A DNA stretch of 56,529 bases from NCBI GenBank assembly GCA_005800655.1, contig SYEV01000038.1:1-56529 (forward strand), read 5' to 3'. Within the stretch, counting starts at the first letter, position 1; each line of letters opens with the position of its first letter. Under the pieces are notes generated by a model. That model made no database searches and had not been told where the DNA came from. It saw only the letters and a program-made list of their open reading frames with translations. This document shows, one piece after another, positions 28,355 through 38,274 of this stretch. The DNA comes from Bacteroidota bacterium. Lineage in GTDB: Bacteria; Bacteroidota; Bacteroidia; Chitinophagales; Chitinophagaceae. The position numbers were made by a program, and so were the translations under genes.

Positions 28355-28415
28355 ATTATAAAAAATTATAATATACCAACAAGGTTAGGAATACCTAAAA
28401 TCATAAAAATCAATT

Positions 28416-29084
28416 ATGAACATTCAAACAGTTACAAAAAAAGCTCAAATAATTATCACAATATCGTTGCTCATGTTAGTAATGGGATGTGCAAAGTCGG
28501 GATATAACGAAGTGATGGTTTACAATAATAATTTTAAATCAGGATCAACCGATAAATTAACGGGCGCTATCTTATATAAAAACAATGGCGAGTATTTAAT
28601 AGGTCGTTATAATAAAAATGGGTTTACCATAAATCTGGATAATTTACCAGCGCATCAAGCAATAGAAATAATCGCGGAACCGCGCTTTCATGATAGCTGG
28701 GATGGCAACAATAATTATGGTGGTATAGATGGTCCAGATATTTGGAATATCAATATGGATGGAACAACGGTGTTAAATGCAACTTTTTCTAATACACCAT
28801 GTAATTCAATTTATTGTTTATATCAATCTTACCCAGCAGATTATGGTTTAATCAATAATCCACCTAAAACTGGTGCTTATATGGATATTGCAGGTATATG
28901 TCATATGGCAGATGTATTTAAAACTTCAGTATATAAAATTGATAAAACAATAAAACATAGTGCTTCAAAAGTAACTATAAGTTTTAAAGATTTGTTGGTT
29001 CAAAAAAATGTTGCGGATCAAATGTGCGATGAATCATGGTCTATGGGAAGTTTAATTATCAAAATAATTAACACACCAGAGTAA
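28416..29084 (+). CDS. Lipoprotein of unknown function heading the polysaccharide locus
   Basis: 222 aa. A lipoprotein signal (IIITISLLMLVMGC, Cys25) is followed by a beta-rich domain with many aromatic and glycine/asparagine turns: HDSWDGNNNYGGIDGPDIWN, then MDGTTVLNATFSNTPCN, QSYPADYG and a final MGSLIIKIINTPE. Four or more cysteines (CNSIYC, GICHMAD, DQMCDE) could form disulfides in the periplasm. The WDG/DIW/TFSN pattern resembles beta-sandwich or jelly-roll modules attached to Bacteroidota surface proteins, as far as I recall. The first leader-motif copy is directly upstream and the flippase gene follows after 57 nt. It may bind glycan or act at the outer membrane; neither can be shown from sequence. 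Confidence 0.65.
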   Translation: MNIQTVTKKAQIIITISLLMLVMGCAKSGYNEVMVYNNNFKSGSTDKLTGAILYKNNGEYLIGRYNKNGFTINLDNLPAHQAIEIIAEPRFHDSWDGNNNYGGIDGPDIWNINMDGTTVLNATFSNTPCNSIYCLYQSYPADYGLINNPPKTGAYMDIAGICHMADVFKTSVYKIDKTIKHSASKVTISFKDLLVQKNVADQMCDESWSMGSLIIKIINTPE

Positions 29085-29141
29085 GTATTTCAAGCAATCA
29101 ATTTTGCGAAATATTCATACAATTTTAATTGTAAAAAATAA

Positions 29142-30389
29142 ATGAAGTTACACTTTCCCACTATTAACCAATTTGTATCATTATTGATCTTCAGTATAAC
29201 CAATGCTGTTTTTCAATTAATGGTTATACCTATATTGGTACATCATATTAATGCTGAAAAACTAGGCATGTATTTTTTAGCATTGTCCTTTGGTTCACTC
29301 ATCGCAATATTTGTTAACTATGGCACCATGCAAACAAGCATGGTTGAAATAAAAAAGGCGGTCACAATGGAAGATAAAAAAAGGGTAATAGCCAATACCA
29401 TGGCTATGCGATTCATACCCTTGCTAATTGCTATTGTTATTGTGTCTACCTTACCCATCTTTATTAAAAATGGGGTGTATTATTTTATGATACTCCCAAT
29501 GATATTAGCGGAGTTTATCAATCCGCAATTTTATTTAATAGCGACTTATAATATCAACAAGTACACCTTCATCAACTTATTTTTTAGATTGGTTTTACTG
29601 CTATTGATTTATATAATGCGAGATAGTGTTTATATAATTCAAATCAGTTTATTGGGAACTGGAATAGTCATGTTGTTACTCAATGCATTTTATTTGAAAA
29701 GTATATTTTTCCAAGAAGGCTTATCCGAATATTACCCAAGCACTGACAAACTACTCGAGTTATTAAAAACAAATAGTTTGGTATTGGGCAATGGATTAAC
29801 AGTGCATTTACAACAATCTTTGTTTTTATTCGCGATACCTTCCTTTGTAACTCCATTGTATTTATCTGCTTATGGCTTTGTAGATAAGTTAATATCTAGT
29901 TTTAGGATGTTGGTGAATGCTTATGGATCAGCCGTGATGCCCCATGCTGCAGGTACGCATCAATTGGGATTTAAAGAATGGAAGCAATTAAAACAACAAC
30001 AAAATATTTTATTATCATTATTTTGTTTACTCGCTGGTGCTGTTATGTTTTTTTTCCCAGAACAATTGTTAACCATATTACTTATGGGGAAGCATGATAA
30101 TAACTTGGCATTTTTTATGGAAGTACAACAGCTAATACAATATATCAGTATTGTTCCAATGTTGATTGCCTTAAACGTATTAAATGTGACAGAAATATTT
30201 TTAGAAAAAAAGTATACCTCCTATTTTGGCGCAGGGGTATTTATTTTATTTATATCCATATTAAGTATTGACGCGTTTCAGTTAGGTGTAGATGCAAAGT
30301 ATGTAGGATTTTATCCAATGTTAATTGAAGCAGTTGCATTAGCCACCTCATTTTTTATTGTACAAAGAATTAGGTTTGCAAAAAATTAA
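29142..30389 (+). CDS. Wzx-like polysaccharide flippase (MATE/PST superfamily)
   Basis: 415 aa with about 12 hydrophobic segments spread over the whole length, e.g. FVSLLIFSITNAVFQLMVIP at the start, then FIPLLIAIVIVSTLPIFI, LLSLFCLLAGAVMFFFPE and FGAGVFILFISILSI. This is the topology of oligosaccharide-unit flippases that move lipid-linked repeats across the inner membrane. Sequence identity among Wzx proteins is low, so the call rests on topology and locus. Its 3' end overlaps the next gene. Confidence 0.8.
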   Translation: MKLHFPTINQFVSLLIFSITNAVFQLMVIPILVHHINAEKLGMYFLALSFGSLIAIFVNYGTMQTSMVEIKKAVTMEDKKRVIANTMAMRFIPLLIAIVIVSTLPIFIKNGVYYFMILPMILAEFINPQFYLIATYNINKYTFINLFFRLVLLLLIYIMRDSVYIIQISLLGTGIVMLLLNAFYLKSIFFQEGLSEYYPSTDKLLELLKTNSLVLGNGLTVHLQQSLFLFAIPSFVTPLYLSAYGFVDKLISSFRMLVNAYGSAVMPHAAGTHQLGFKEWKQLKQQQNILLSLFCLLAGAVMFFFPEQLLTILLMGKHDNNLAFFMEVQQLIQYISIVPMLIALNVLNVTEIFLEKKYTSYFGAGVFILFISILSIDAFQLGVDAKYVGFYPMLIEAVALATSFFIVQRIRFAKN

Positions 30390-31941
30390 GTTATTTTTTA
30401 TATTTTTTATATTTCCATTTGTTGTAAAAGCACAAACGGATTTTAAGCAGGATAATTATATTCTCACTAAAAATTTATGGGGAGATAGTTCAAAATTTGG
30501 AACAGTTAAGCTATATAAAAAAGATAGTATCCAAGTAAGATGGGTGCCCTTCTTAAACAAATTGCAATATGTACAAGCACATCCCTATAACTGGAATGAT
30601 GGCGCAATGGTTCCTGCAAAAGGGTGGCAACAATTTATACGAGCAGGGGTAAATGCACAATGGAAGTTTGTTGAAGTACAAATAGCCCCAGAAATGGGAA
30701 TGGCGCAAAATCAATTATTTGATGGTCTGCCCTTAGATGCAGATGAAGTATTGTGGCGTGATTATTACCGTTTTTATAATTTTATTGAGTTGCCAGAACG
30801 CATGGGGGATAATCCTTATAAAAAAATGTCTTGGGGGCAATCTTATTTAAAATTGCATTATAAAAATTGGCAGGTAGGGCTATCAAATGAAAATAAATGG
30901 TGGGGTCCTGCACAACGCAATGCATTATTGCTTTCAAATACCGCGGCAGGATTTCCGCACATAACTTTAGGAACTAGCAAACCGGTCAATTCAAGAATCG
31001 GAAATTTTAATATTGAACTCATCACTGGTAAGCTCACCAATGGTGGATGGTTGCCGCCTAGTATTTTTATGCCATTACGCGGCAATCAGTTATTTTTTCC
31101 AAAAGAAAATAATACCAGAATAATTAATGGTATAAATATTAGCTATCAACCCAAATGGTTTTCAAACTTACATATTGGTTTTGAACAAACCCATGTTCAG
31201 TATCAAAAAGATATGACCAAATGGACGGATTATATACCAGTCAAAAATATTTTACATAATATCCCTGATGATGGAATTATAAAACCCATTATACTAACAG
31301 CATTTTATTTTAATTACACCATGCCAGAGGCTAACACCACAATATATGGTGAAGTGGGATGGAATTTACAAAGAACAAGTTTGAGAAATTGGGTATTACA
31401 ACCCGATAAAGGATACGCAAGTACCTGGGGGATTAAAAAAATATTCACCACTACCAAAAAACATTATTGGGAACTATTGGGTGAACTAACGCAAGTGCAA
31501 TTGTTAACACGCGCCGAACAATTTAGTACAGATATTCCGACCAGCTGGTATTTGGGATCGCATGTAAGGCAAGGCTATACGCATGATGGACAATTATTAG
31601 GCGCGGGCGTAGGTCCTGGCGGCTCCTCACAAACTGTTGAATTTAATTGGCGAAAAAATAATAATCGAATAGGTATTACAGGGGAAAGACGCGTGCATAA
31701 CAATGACTACTATCAATTAGCCTATGCAGCATCAGGACAGTTTAAACAATACTATGTTGATTTTATCACTACCCTCAAAGTTGATTGGCGTATAAAAAAA
31801 TATACAATCGGCCCAAGGGTAAGTTATATGCAAACCAATAATTACCAATGGGAGTGGTTTCCTACTAAAAAAACGGGATGGATTCCTGGCCGAGATATAC
31901 AACAGGTAATGTTACAGTTCAACTTGCAGTACGATTTATGA
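30376..31941 (+). CDS. Wzi-like capsule assembly outer-membrane protein (paralog 1)
   Basis: 521 aa from TTG 30376, which gives the signal peptide MQKIKLFFIFFIFPFVVKAQ and a 14-nt overlap with the flippase. A TTG at 30358 adds six residues. No ATG fits. The mature chain is a beta-barrel type with the Wzi family blocks LHYKNWQVGLSNENKWWGPA, LLSNTAAGFPHITLG, and WLPPSIFMPLRGNQLFF. Known Wzi is an outer-membrane lectin that anchors capsule at the surface. This is one of three paralogs in the locus (also 33972 and 44310). Confidence 0.8.
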   Translation: MQKIKLFFIFFIFPFVVKAQTDFKQDNYILTKNLWGDSSKFGTVKLYKKDSIQVRWVPFLNKLQYVQAHPYNWNDGAMVPAKGWQQFIRAGVNAQWKFVEVQIAPEMGMAQNQLFDGLPLDADEVLWRDYYRFYNFIELPERMGDNPYKKMSWGQSYLKLHYKNWQVGLSNENKWWGPAQRNALLLSNTAAGFPHITLGTSKPVNSRIGNFNIELITGKLTNGGWLPPSIFMPLRGNQLFFPKENNTRIINGINISYQPKWFSNLHIGFEQTHVQYQKDMTKWTDYIPVKNILHNIPDDGIIKPIILTAFYFNYTMPEANTTIYGEVGWNLQRTSLRNWVLQPDKGYASTWGIKKIFTTTKKHYWELLGELTQVQLLTRAEQFSTDIPTSWYLGSHVRQGYTHDGQLLGAGVGPGGSSQTVEFNWRKNNNRIGITGERRVHNNDYYQLAYAASGQFKQYYVDFITTLKVDWRIKKYTIGPRVSYMQTNNYQWEWFPTKKTGWIPGRDIQQVMLQFNLQYDL

Positions 31942-31968
31942 TGAGTACTAATTTTTATCAACAAGCGT

Positions 31969-32901
31969 ATGTCTAAAAAGTTAGCCATCATATTAGTGAA
32001 TTGGAATAGTTATGAATTAACCAATGACACCTTACAATCACTGTATCAAACTTCGTATCAGGACTATGATATTATTTGTGTTGATAACGCTTCAACCGAT
32101 GAATCCTTAAATCAATTAAGGACAAATCATAACAATATTATTATTTTAACCTGTGATCAAAATACAGGATTCACAGGTGGGAATAATAAAGGAATGCAAT
32201 ATGCGATACTACATGGATATACTTACACGCTATTGTTGAATAATGATGTAGCGGTTGAAAGTGATTTTTTAGAACCATTATTAGGCGCTTTGGATGCCAA
32301 TAAAAATATGGGAGCTGTACAACCATTAATATATTTTCATCACGACAGAACTTTAATTTGGAATGCGGGCACCAAATTTAATCAATGGCTGGGTATCACA
32401 AAAACTATTGGGTATAATAAAAAAGATGCGCAACATACGTATCGAAATCAAAACCAAGGCTTTGCAAGTAAAATAGATTGGATTACTGGATGTGCTTTTA
32501 TGGTGAGAACAGAACTGTTAAAAAAAGTGGGATTATTATACGATCCATTTTTTATTTATTATGAGGATGTGGATTTGTCGTTTCGAATAAAAAATGCAGG
32601 GTATGATTTAGGCTATGTGCCAGCATCCGTTATTTATCATATAGCTGGGATGTCACATAAATCAACCAAAAAAACCACTGAAGGTTATGTGAGCCCAAAG
32701 GTGCATTACTTAAATGCGCGTAATCATATTTGGTTGTTAAAAAAATATACGAACCTATTGCATGCGCCTACAGTGATATTGTACCAAAGTTTATATTACT
32801 TAAGTGTCACAGCTTATTTTATACTCCGAGGCAGATGGCAAAAAATAAAAGCATTGTATAAAGGAATTGGCGAGGGTTTAAAATTTGGAATACAATCGTA
32901 A
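31969..32901 (+). CDS. Family 2 glycosyltransferase
   Basis: 310 aa GT-A fold enzyme, probably adding one sugar to the lipid-linked repeat at the cytoplasmic face. Motifs: LAIILVNWNSYELTNDTLQS at the N-terminus, VDNASTDES, the DxD-like LLLNNDVAVE near residue 90, and FFIYYEDVDLSFRIKNAGYD near residue 200, typical of rhamnosyltransferase-like GT2 enzymes. The C-terminal part has weak hydrophobic stretches but no clear multi-pass domain. It is 27 nt after the Wzi-like gene. Confidence 0.9.
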   Translation: MSKKLAIILVNWNSYELTNDTLQSLYQTSYQDYDIICVDNASTDESLNQLRTNHNNIIILTCDQNTGFTGGNNKGMQYAILHGYTYTLLLNNDVAVESDFLEPLLGALDANKNMGAVQPLIYFHHDRTLIWNAGTKFNQWLGITKTIGYNKKDAQHTYRNQNQGFASKIDWITGCAFMVRTELLKKVGLLYDPFFIYYEDVDLSFRIKNAGYDLGYVPASVIYHIAGMSHKSTKKTTEGYVSPKVHYLNARNHIWLLKKYTNLLHAPTVILYQSLYYLSVTAYFILRGRWQKIKALYKGIGEGLKFGIQS

Positions 32902-32940
32902 TAAATTCAATAAGAAACTTAAAATATTAAATTAAAACAT

Positions 32941-33930
32941 TTGAAAAAAATTATCATCACAGGCGTAGCGGGTTTATTAGGTTCCCGCATGGCAGAATGG
33001 ATTTTGGAAAATCAACCAGAGACACAAATTATTGGTATCGATGACTTATCGGGCGGTTATCAAGAACATGTACCCAAGGGGGTTGTATTTCATCAATTGG
33101 ATATAAGCAAGGATAATATTGATGAATTATTTAAAGAGGTATCCATCGTTTATCATTTTGCTGCTTATGCGGCTGAAGGATTAAGTCCGTTTATTCGAAA
33201 ATTTAATTACAACTGCAACTTGGTCGCTACTGCGAATGTAGTAAATGCTTGTATTACGCATAATGTACAAAGGTTGGTATTCACTTCGAGTATGGCAGTG
33301 TATGGCATAGGAACACCTCCGTTTAAGGAAACAGATAAACCAGCACCCATTGATCCATATGGTGTAGCTAAATATGCTTGTGAAATGGATATTCAAATTG
33401 CAGGAGAACAACATGGCTTGGATTGGTGCATTATACGACCACATAATGTATATGGCCGTAATCAAAATATTTGGGATCGCTACCGAAATGTATTAGGCAT
33501 TTGGATGTATCAATATATCAACGGGTTACCATTTACCATTTTTGGTGATGGGTCACAACAACGCGCATTTTCAAGTATTGACGATTGCCTATTGCCATTG
33601 TGGAAGGCGGGGAATGACGCGAGGGCTTCTAAACAAATTATCAATATTGGCAGTTGGAAATATTATTCCATTAAGCAAGCGGCTGATGTTTTAAAACAAG
33701 TAATTGGTTCTGGTGAAATAAAACATGAACAAGCAAGACACGAAGTAAAGGATGCATTACCGGCACATGAGTTAAGTGTGCAATTGTTGGATTATAAAGA
33801 TAACACTAGTTTAGAAGCTGGATTAACAGACATGTGGCAGTGGGCACAACAACAACCTAAGCGAGAACAAAAATCATGGGAAACCTATGAGTTAGAAAAA
33901 GGCTTGTATGGATTTTGGAAAAACAAATAA
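32941..33930 (+). CDS. NAD-dependent sugar epimerase/dehydratase (extended SDR)
   Basis: 329 aa from TTG 32941 (MKKIIITGVAGLLGSRMAEW); no ATG fits this N-terminus. GxxGxxG is in TGVAGLLG, the catalytic serine in FTSSMAVYG, and the YxxxK pair in DPYGVAKYACEMD. This is the fold of UDP-glucose 4-epimerase and related nucleotide-sugar enzymes. The substrate is unknown; a UDP-hexose epimerase is the simplest guess given the locus. Position between a GT2 and a Wzi paralog suggests production of a sugar for this glycan. Confidence 0.88.
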   Translation: MKKIIITGVAGLLGSRMAEWILENQPETQIIGIDDLSGGYQEHVPKGVVFHQLDISKDNIDELFKEVSIVYHFAAYAAEGLSPFIRKFNYNCNLVATANVVNACITHNVQRLVFTSSMAVYGIGTPPFKETDKPAPIDPYGVAKYACEMDIQIAGEQHGLDWCIIRPHNVYGRNQNIWDRYRNVLGIWMYQYINGLPFTIFGDGSQQRAFSSIDDCLLPLWKAGNDARASKQIINIGSWKYYSIKQAADVLKQVIGSGEIKHEQARHEVKDALPAHELSVQLLDYKDNTSLEAGLTDMWQWAQQQPKREQKSWETYELEKGLYGFWKNK

Positions 33931-33971
33931 GCAATTCAAACAGCGGCAAGGAATATTATATTGAAATATAA

Positions 33972-35762
33972 GTGAAGCAAAGAAAAAAAGAAATAGGTAA
34001 AATTTATATAAAGGCACAGGCCATTGTTTTTGCAATTGTTATTTGCGCAAGCATTTTAACTTTTCAAAATGCAAAAGCACAAACCATCAGCATGGATCAA
34101 TTACCCATTGAGGATGCGTTAAGGCGTTTGCAATTGATGGGGAAAATTGAATCTGATATTTCATTTATGTCACGTCCGTTGCAACCCACCAAAATTGGTG
34201 CATGGGATAGCGCTTTGAAATGGTTGGATCCGGTGTATTTTAAAAAGGGATTACACCCCATTGGTAAAAAGTTTTTAGGCAATACATTTTACGCAACTAT
34301 ATTACCATTACAAGTAACTGGGCAATATGTAACGGAACATCCATTTCAGGAATTGGATGGCCCCATGGTTGCAAGTAGCGGAAGGCAAACATATATCAGT
34401 GGTGGCGTATTTTTAAAACTAGGACCATTAACTATACAATACCAACCCCAATTTGTATGGGCTGAAAATAAAAATTATCGTGGCACCCTTCAAACGCCTA
34501 ATTATAATTTTCCCGATAACTATAGCTATGATCATTTAAAAAACAATTTAGTTTTTAATGAAATATTTGATGCACCTTTTTTGAGAAATAATTTATTGGG
34601 CAATTCAAGTATACGCTTAAATGCGGGCCCGGTAAGTGTGGGGGTGAGTTCCGAAAACTTAATCTGGGGACCTTCTATAATGAATCCATTAATTATGAGT
34701 TCGCACCCCGGAGGCTTTATGCATTTAAGTTTTAATAGTCGCCGCCCTTGGCGCACTAAAATTGGAAGTTTTGAATGGCAATGGGTTGCAGCTTATTTGG
34801 AGGAAATAAATCCAGCGTATCGCGGATTGGCCGAAAATTATTTGGGCTATGGACCAGGACAAACTAAGGATGAAAAAAGATATTTTAATGGTGCCATGTT
34901 AAGCTATCAACCCAAATGGATTAAGGGGTTAAGTATGGGGTTGACTAGAATTGTGCAAGAACCAGAATTATTATTATTGGATTATAGCGGTGCTTCCCCA
35001 AGTACAACAATACCAGAATGGAGTTTAATATTAAAAAATGCTTCAAGGGCAAATGATGTAAAACAATTTAGTAATTGGTTGACTGGATCTGTGGAAGATA
35101 ATACGGATCAATACGCTGGTGCATTCTTAAGATGGGTTTGGGAACCATCGCATGCTGAATTTTATACGGAATGGTCCCGCAACGATGCATTTTACAATTT
35201 GCGCGATTTTATACAGAATCCGGAACATTCCAGGGCCTATACTTATGGTTTTCGAAAATTATTTAATTATAATGAACAACAGCCTTTAAAGTATTGGCAG
35301 TTGATGAGCGAGTATACCCGTATTCAACAAGCATCAAATTTCCCAGTACGAAGTGCAGGTACCTGGTATGTACATGGAGGATATCGTCCATCTGGTTATA
35401 ACAATTTAGGCCAAAATTTAGGGGCACCCATTGGATCAGGTGGAAATTACTTTATGATGCGTGTAAGTAAATTTGAAGGTATGAAGCAGTTAGCTATCCA
35501 ATTGGAAAGCACCACTAAAAATACCGATGATTATGAAGCTAGATTTGCTTTTCAAAATCCGAGCAAAACAAAATGGGTGGATATAGGCTTTAGAATATTG
35601 TATGATCATCCTTACAAACATTTTTTATTATCGGCTAGCTTGATTGGGAAGCGTTCGTTTAATTATAATTTTTCACAACCGGCAACGGCTTCCGGATTCG
35701 GCTTTGAGAATCCCAATGATGTAGATAGTTTTTTATTAAAAATTGGCATACGCTATTTATAG
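33972..35762 (+). CDS. Wzi-like capsule assembly outer-membrane protein (paralog 2)
   Basis: 596 aa from GTG 33972. The N-terminus is basic, then a signal segment AIVFAIVICASILTF ending at AKAQ. The mature part has an N-terminal helical region (QLPIEDALRRLQLMGKIE) and then a barrel with VGVSSENLIWGPSIMNPLIM, SSHPGGFMHLSFNSRRPW and LSYQPKWIKGLSMGLTR. The ENxxWGP and GFxHxxxxS blocks align by eye with paralog 1 at 30376. The extra N-terminal region distinguishes it. It is 41 nt after the epimerase and 5 nt before the Wzy-like gene. Confidence 0.75.
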   Translation: MKQRKKEIGKIYIKAQAIVFAIVICASILTFQNAKAQTISMDQLPIEDALRRLQLMGKIESDISFMSRPLQPTKIGAWDSALKWLDPVYFKKGLHPIGKKFLGNTFYATILPLQVTGQYVTEHPFQELDGPMVASSGRQTYISGGVFLKLGPLTIQYQPQFVWAENKNYRGTLQTPNYNFPDNYSYDHLKNNLVFNEIFDAPFLRNNLLGNSSIRLNAGPVSVGVSSENLIWGPSIMNPLIMSSHPGGFMHLSFNSRRPWRTKIGSFEWQWVAAYLEEINPAYRGLAENYLGYGPGQTKDEKRYFNGAMLSYQPKWIKGLSMGLTRIVQEPELLLLDYSGASPSTTIPEWSLILKNASRANDVKQFSNWLTGSVEDNTDQYAGAFLRWVWEPSHAEFYTEWSRNDAFYNLRDFIQNPEHSRAYTYGFRKLFNYNEQQPLKYWQLMSEYTRIQQASNFPVRSAGTWYVHGGYRPSGYNNLGQNLGAPIGSGGNYFMMRVSKFEGMKQLAIQLESTTKNTDDYEARFAFQNPSKTKWVDIGFRILYDHPYKHFLLSASLIGKRSFNYNFSQPATASGFGFENPNDVDSFLLKIGIRYL

Positions 35763-35767
35763 TTTTT

Positions 35768-37144
35768 ATGTTTTTATTTCCACTCGCTTATTTAGGTTCT
35801 TTTTTTTATGCATTAACACAAATGTTTAAAAAGCAAATCGAAGGCTTTTTAATTTTTGTTATTGTTGGCCTGCCTATTTATATCAACGCGATGTCGGTTA
35901 GTTTTATGTATGGGTTTGGTAGGTGGATACCCTTATTACAATCTTTTAAGGAAGTGGCCGTATTGTCGGCTTGTTTATTAGTGGCAACACAAATAAAACA
36001 AAAGCCAGTATTGCATATTATTGATAAATTAATTATTGGTTTTTTTGTATATACTTTATTGTATGTCATTGTCCCAATTGGGTCCTATACTATAATAGCC
36101 AAATTGATGGCGTTAAAAAACTTATCCTTTTTTTGTATATTGTACTTTATAGGAAGGCTTTGTGATAAGGATCAAGTGAATATTAATAAATTATTTTCAT
36201 TTATTGTTACGGTAATGTTGGTTGCCGCCATGGTTGTTTTTGGCGAACGAATATTAAATCAGCACCTGCAGAGTTTTACTGGTTTTAGTGATTATAACTT
36301 TTATTTTTTTAATACCGCGGCTTCAGGTAATTATGGATTGTTGTGGACCTTTGAAACAGAATCAACGGCAAAAAGGTTTGGAAGTATTTTTGCGAATCCA
36401 TTGGAATTTGCTTCTGCGATTGTAATGTGCTTAGCTATTATGCTGGCTTTAATAAGTTCAAAGAATAATAACGAAATAAATAAGCAAGTACAAATAAAAA
36501 TCAATTCATTAGTATCTATTGGTTTAATTGCTAGTTTTATATGTATTGTTTTAGCCTTGTCAAGAGCCGCCTTTATAAGCTATTTTTTAGTTATCTATAT
36601 TTTTGGTTGGATTATAGGAAATAAAAAAATTGTATATTTTTTTCATATCGTAGTTGCTATTATTGTATTGTATGTCATTTATATATTGGAAGGTGACTTA
36701 TATGATTTTATATTGAATACTATTACATTTCAAAATGAGTCAAGTTTAGGCCATGTATTAGAATGGTTGGATGGATTAAACGCCATGGCAACACAACCCT
36801 GGGGCTTGGGCTTGGGTGAATCGGGTAGGGTATCTATGACGAATCAAAATAATATTGGCGGTGAAAATCAATTCATAATTATTGGCGTACAGGCAGGTGT
36901 ATTAGCGATGGCGTTGTATATATACATCTATTTTAAATTAATTAAAACTGGATTGCAGCAATTAAAAATCACAGCCGGAAAGGAATGGAAAATAATTTTA
37001 GCAATTGTACTTATCAAAATTGGCATGTTTGTACCAATGTTTACTGCTTACGTTGATTCTTATATGTACTTAAGTTATTTCTCTTGGTATTTGTCAGGCT
37101 ACATGATTAATCACATACAAAACAGGCAAGTGATTACGGCATGA
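35768..37144 (+). CDS. Wzy polymerase / O-antigen ligase-like membrane protein
   Basis: 458 aa with about 10-12 membrane segments (e.g. FLFPLAYLGSFFYALTQMF, VTVMLVAAMVVFG, LIASFICIVLALSRAAFISY). A long soluble loop lies between residues about 310 and 370 (TFQNESSLGHVLEWLDGLNA, then MATQPWGLGLGESGR). The LSRAAF segment and the PWGLGLGESG loop are typical of the O-antigen ligase/polymerase family. It likely polymerises the repeat unit in the periplasm. The stop overlaps the next start by ATGA. Confidence 0.8.
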   Translation: MFLFPLAYLGSFFYALTQMFKKQIEGFLIFVIVGLPIYINAMSVSFMYGFGRWIPLLQSFKEVAVLSACLLVATQIKQKPVLHIIDKLIIGFFVYTLLYVIVPIGSYTIIAKLMALKNLSFFCILYFIGRLCDKDQVNINKLFSFIVTVMLVAAMVVFGERILNQHLQSFTGFSDYNFYFFNTAASGNYGLLWTFETESTAKRFGSIFANPLEFASAIVMCLAIMLALISSKNNNEINKQVQIKINSLVSIGLIASFICIVLALSRAAFISYFLVIYIFGWIIGNKKIVYFFHIVVAIIVLYVIYILEGDLYDFILNTITFQNESSLGHVLEWLDGLNAMATQPWGLGLGESGRVSMTNQNNIGGENQFIIIGVQAGVLAMALYIYIYFKLIKTGLQQLKITAGKEWKIILAIVLIKIGMFVPMFTAYVDSYMYLSYFSWYLSGYMINHIQNRQVITA

Positions 37145-38274
37145 GTAAGGAATTAATAAAAGTAGCAGTGGATGTTCGCGATTTACAAATCGCAGCCTCT
37201 GGTGCGCGCAGTTATTTAGAAAGCTTGATCATTGAATTTAAAAAGGAGCATGCAGGTTTTAGGTTTTATTTTTTAGATTCGAATACTAAGGCATACACAG
37301 GAAACCACTTTTTGTTAAAAGTAAAAGAGCAGCTCAATTATTTTTTATGGAAACAAATCATATTGCCTTATCAATCCAAACAACTAGGTTGTTCCGTTTT
37401 ATTTTGTTCTGATTTTATGGTTCCGTATTTTTCATTGGGTATCAAAACCATCCCTGTATTCCACGATGCTTTTTTTTGGGAGTATCCAGAACATTATAAT
37501 AAGTATTGGTTAGTATTTTTTAGGAATTTAGGACTCGCAGCAGCAAAAAAGTCAGCATACCTAGTTGCACCTACACAATATGCCGCCAATCAATTGTCAA
37601 AATACACAGGCCCATCGCAAGCTAAAATTGCGGTGATTGGGGAGGCGCCCAAAACAATATTGGATCAAAATATGGAGGGTAACGTTTCTCAAAACATACA
37701 AGCTATATTAAATTCGTCGTATATTTTACATGTGGGTACTTTAGAAAAACGAAAAAATATACCAGCGCTAATTCGTGCTTTTAAAATAGTAAAATCGAAT
37801 GGCTTCCCAAATTTAAAATTGGTGTTGGTGGGAAAAGCATCTAATAAAATAACATTAGACGATAGTTTGGCAATTAGGGATGTAATCAATCAGAAGCAAC
37901 TATCAGCGGATGTAATTTTAACCGGTTACTTACATGATAAGGATGTACAACAATTGTATCAAAATGCTAAACTGTATGTATTCCCCTCCATCAACGAGGG
38001 ATTTGGGATACCAGTATTAGAAGCCTTTAAACATAATGTGCCAGTAGTGATTGCAAACAATACTTGTTTACCCGAAGTGGCTGGTTTAGGGGCTAAAAGC
38101 TTTAATCCATATGATATCACTGAAATTGCGCAAACAATTACACTATTGTTGAATGATCAAACCTTGCGCCAATCTTATATTGAAAAAGGAAAGGAGCAAC
38201 TACAAAAATTTTCTTGGGAAAAAACAGCCGGTTCATTAATGCAACTATTTAAAAAAGCAGTAGTAGATTCATGA
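37141..38274 (+). CDS. Family 4-like glycosyltransferase (group 1)
   Basis: 377 aa GT-B enzyme. The N-terminal domain contains VAVDVRDLQIAASGARSYLE. The C-terminal nucleotide-sugar domain has YILHVGTLEKRKNIPALIRA, the donor-loop FPSINEGFGIPVLEAF (ExxxxxxxE-type motif) and ANNTCLPEVAG. It probably uses a UDP- or GDP-sugar in assembly of the repeat. It overlaps the preceding and following genes by 4 nt each (ATGA), a sign of tight translational coupling. Confidence 0.9.
   Translation: MSKELIKVAVDVRDLQIAASGARSYLESLIIEFKKEHAGFRFYFLDSNTKAYTGNHFLLKVKEQLNYFLWKQIILPYQSKQLGCSVLFCSDFMVPYFSLGIKTIPVFHDAFFWEYPEHYNKYWLVFFRNLGLAAAKKSAYLVAPTQYAANQLSKYTGPSQAKIAVIGEAPKTILDQNMEGNVSQNIQAILNSSYILHVGTLEKRKNIPALIRAFKIVKSNGFPNLKLVLVGKASNKITLDDSLAIRDVINQKQLSADVILTGYLHDKDVQQLYQNAKLYVFPSINEGFGIPVLEAFKHNVPVVIANNTCLPEVAGLGAKSFNPYDITEIAQTITLLLNDQTLRQSYIEKGKEQLQKFSWEKTAGSLMQLFKKAVVDS

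Larger units (their letters stand above)
28037..28415. other. 379-bp gap before the polysaccharide locus: hairpins, leader motif, no gene
   Basis: No coding frame is supported. The left half carries two overlapping stem-loops (28073-28120). The right half is AT-rich with a possible -7-like AACCTTTG (28300-28307) and, about 27 nt later, the first copy of the leader motif (28334-28354). A short TTAGG-aata-CCTAA inverted repeat follows at about 28385-28398, just before the lipoprotein start. Confidence 0.6.
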
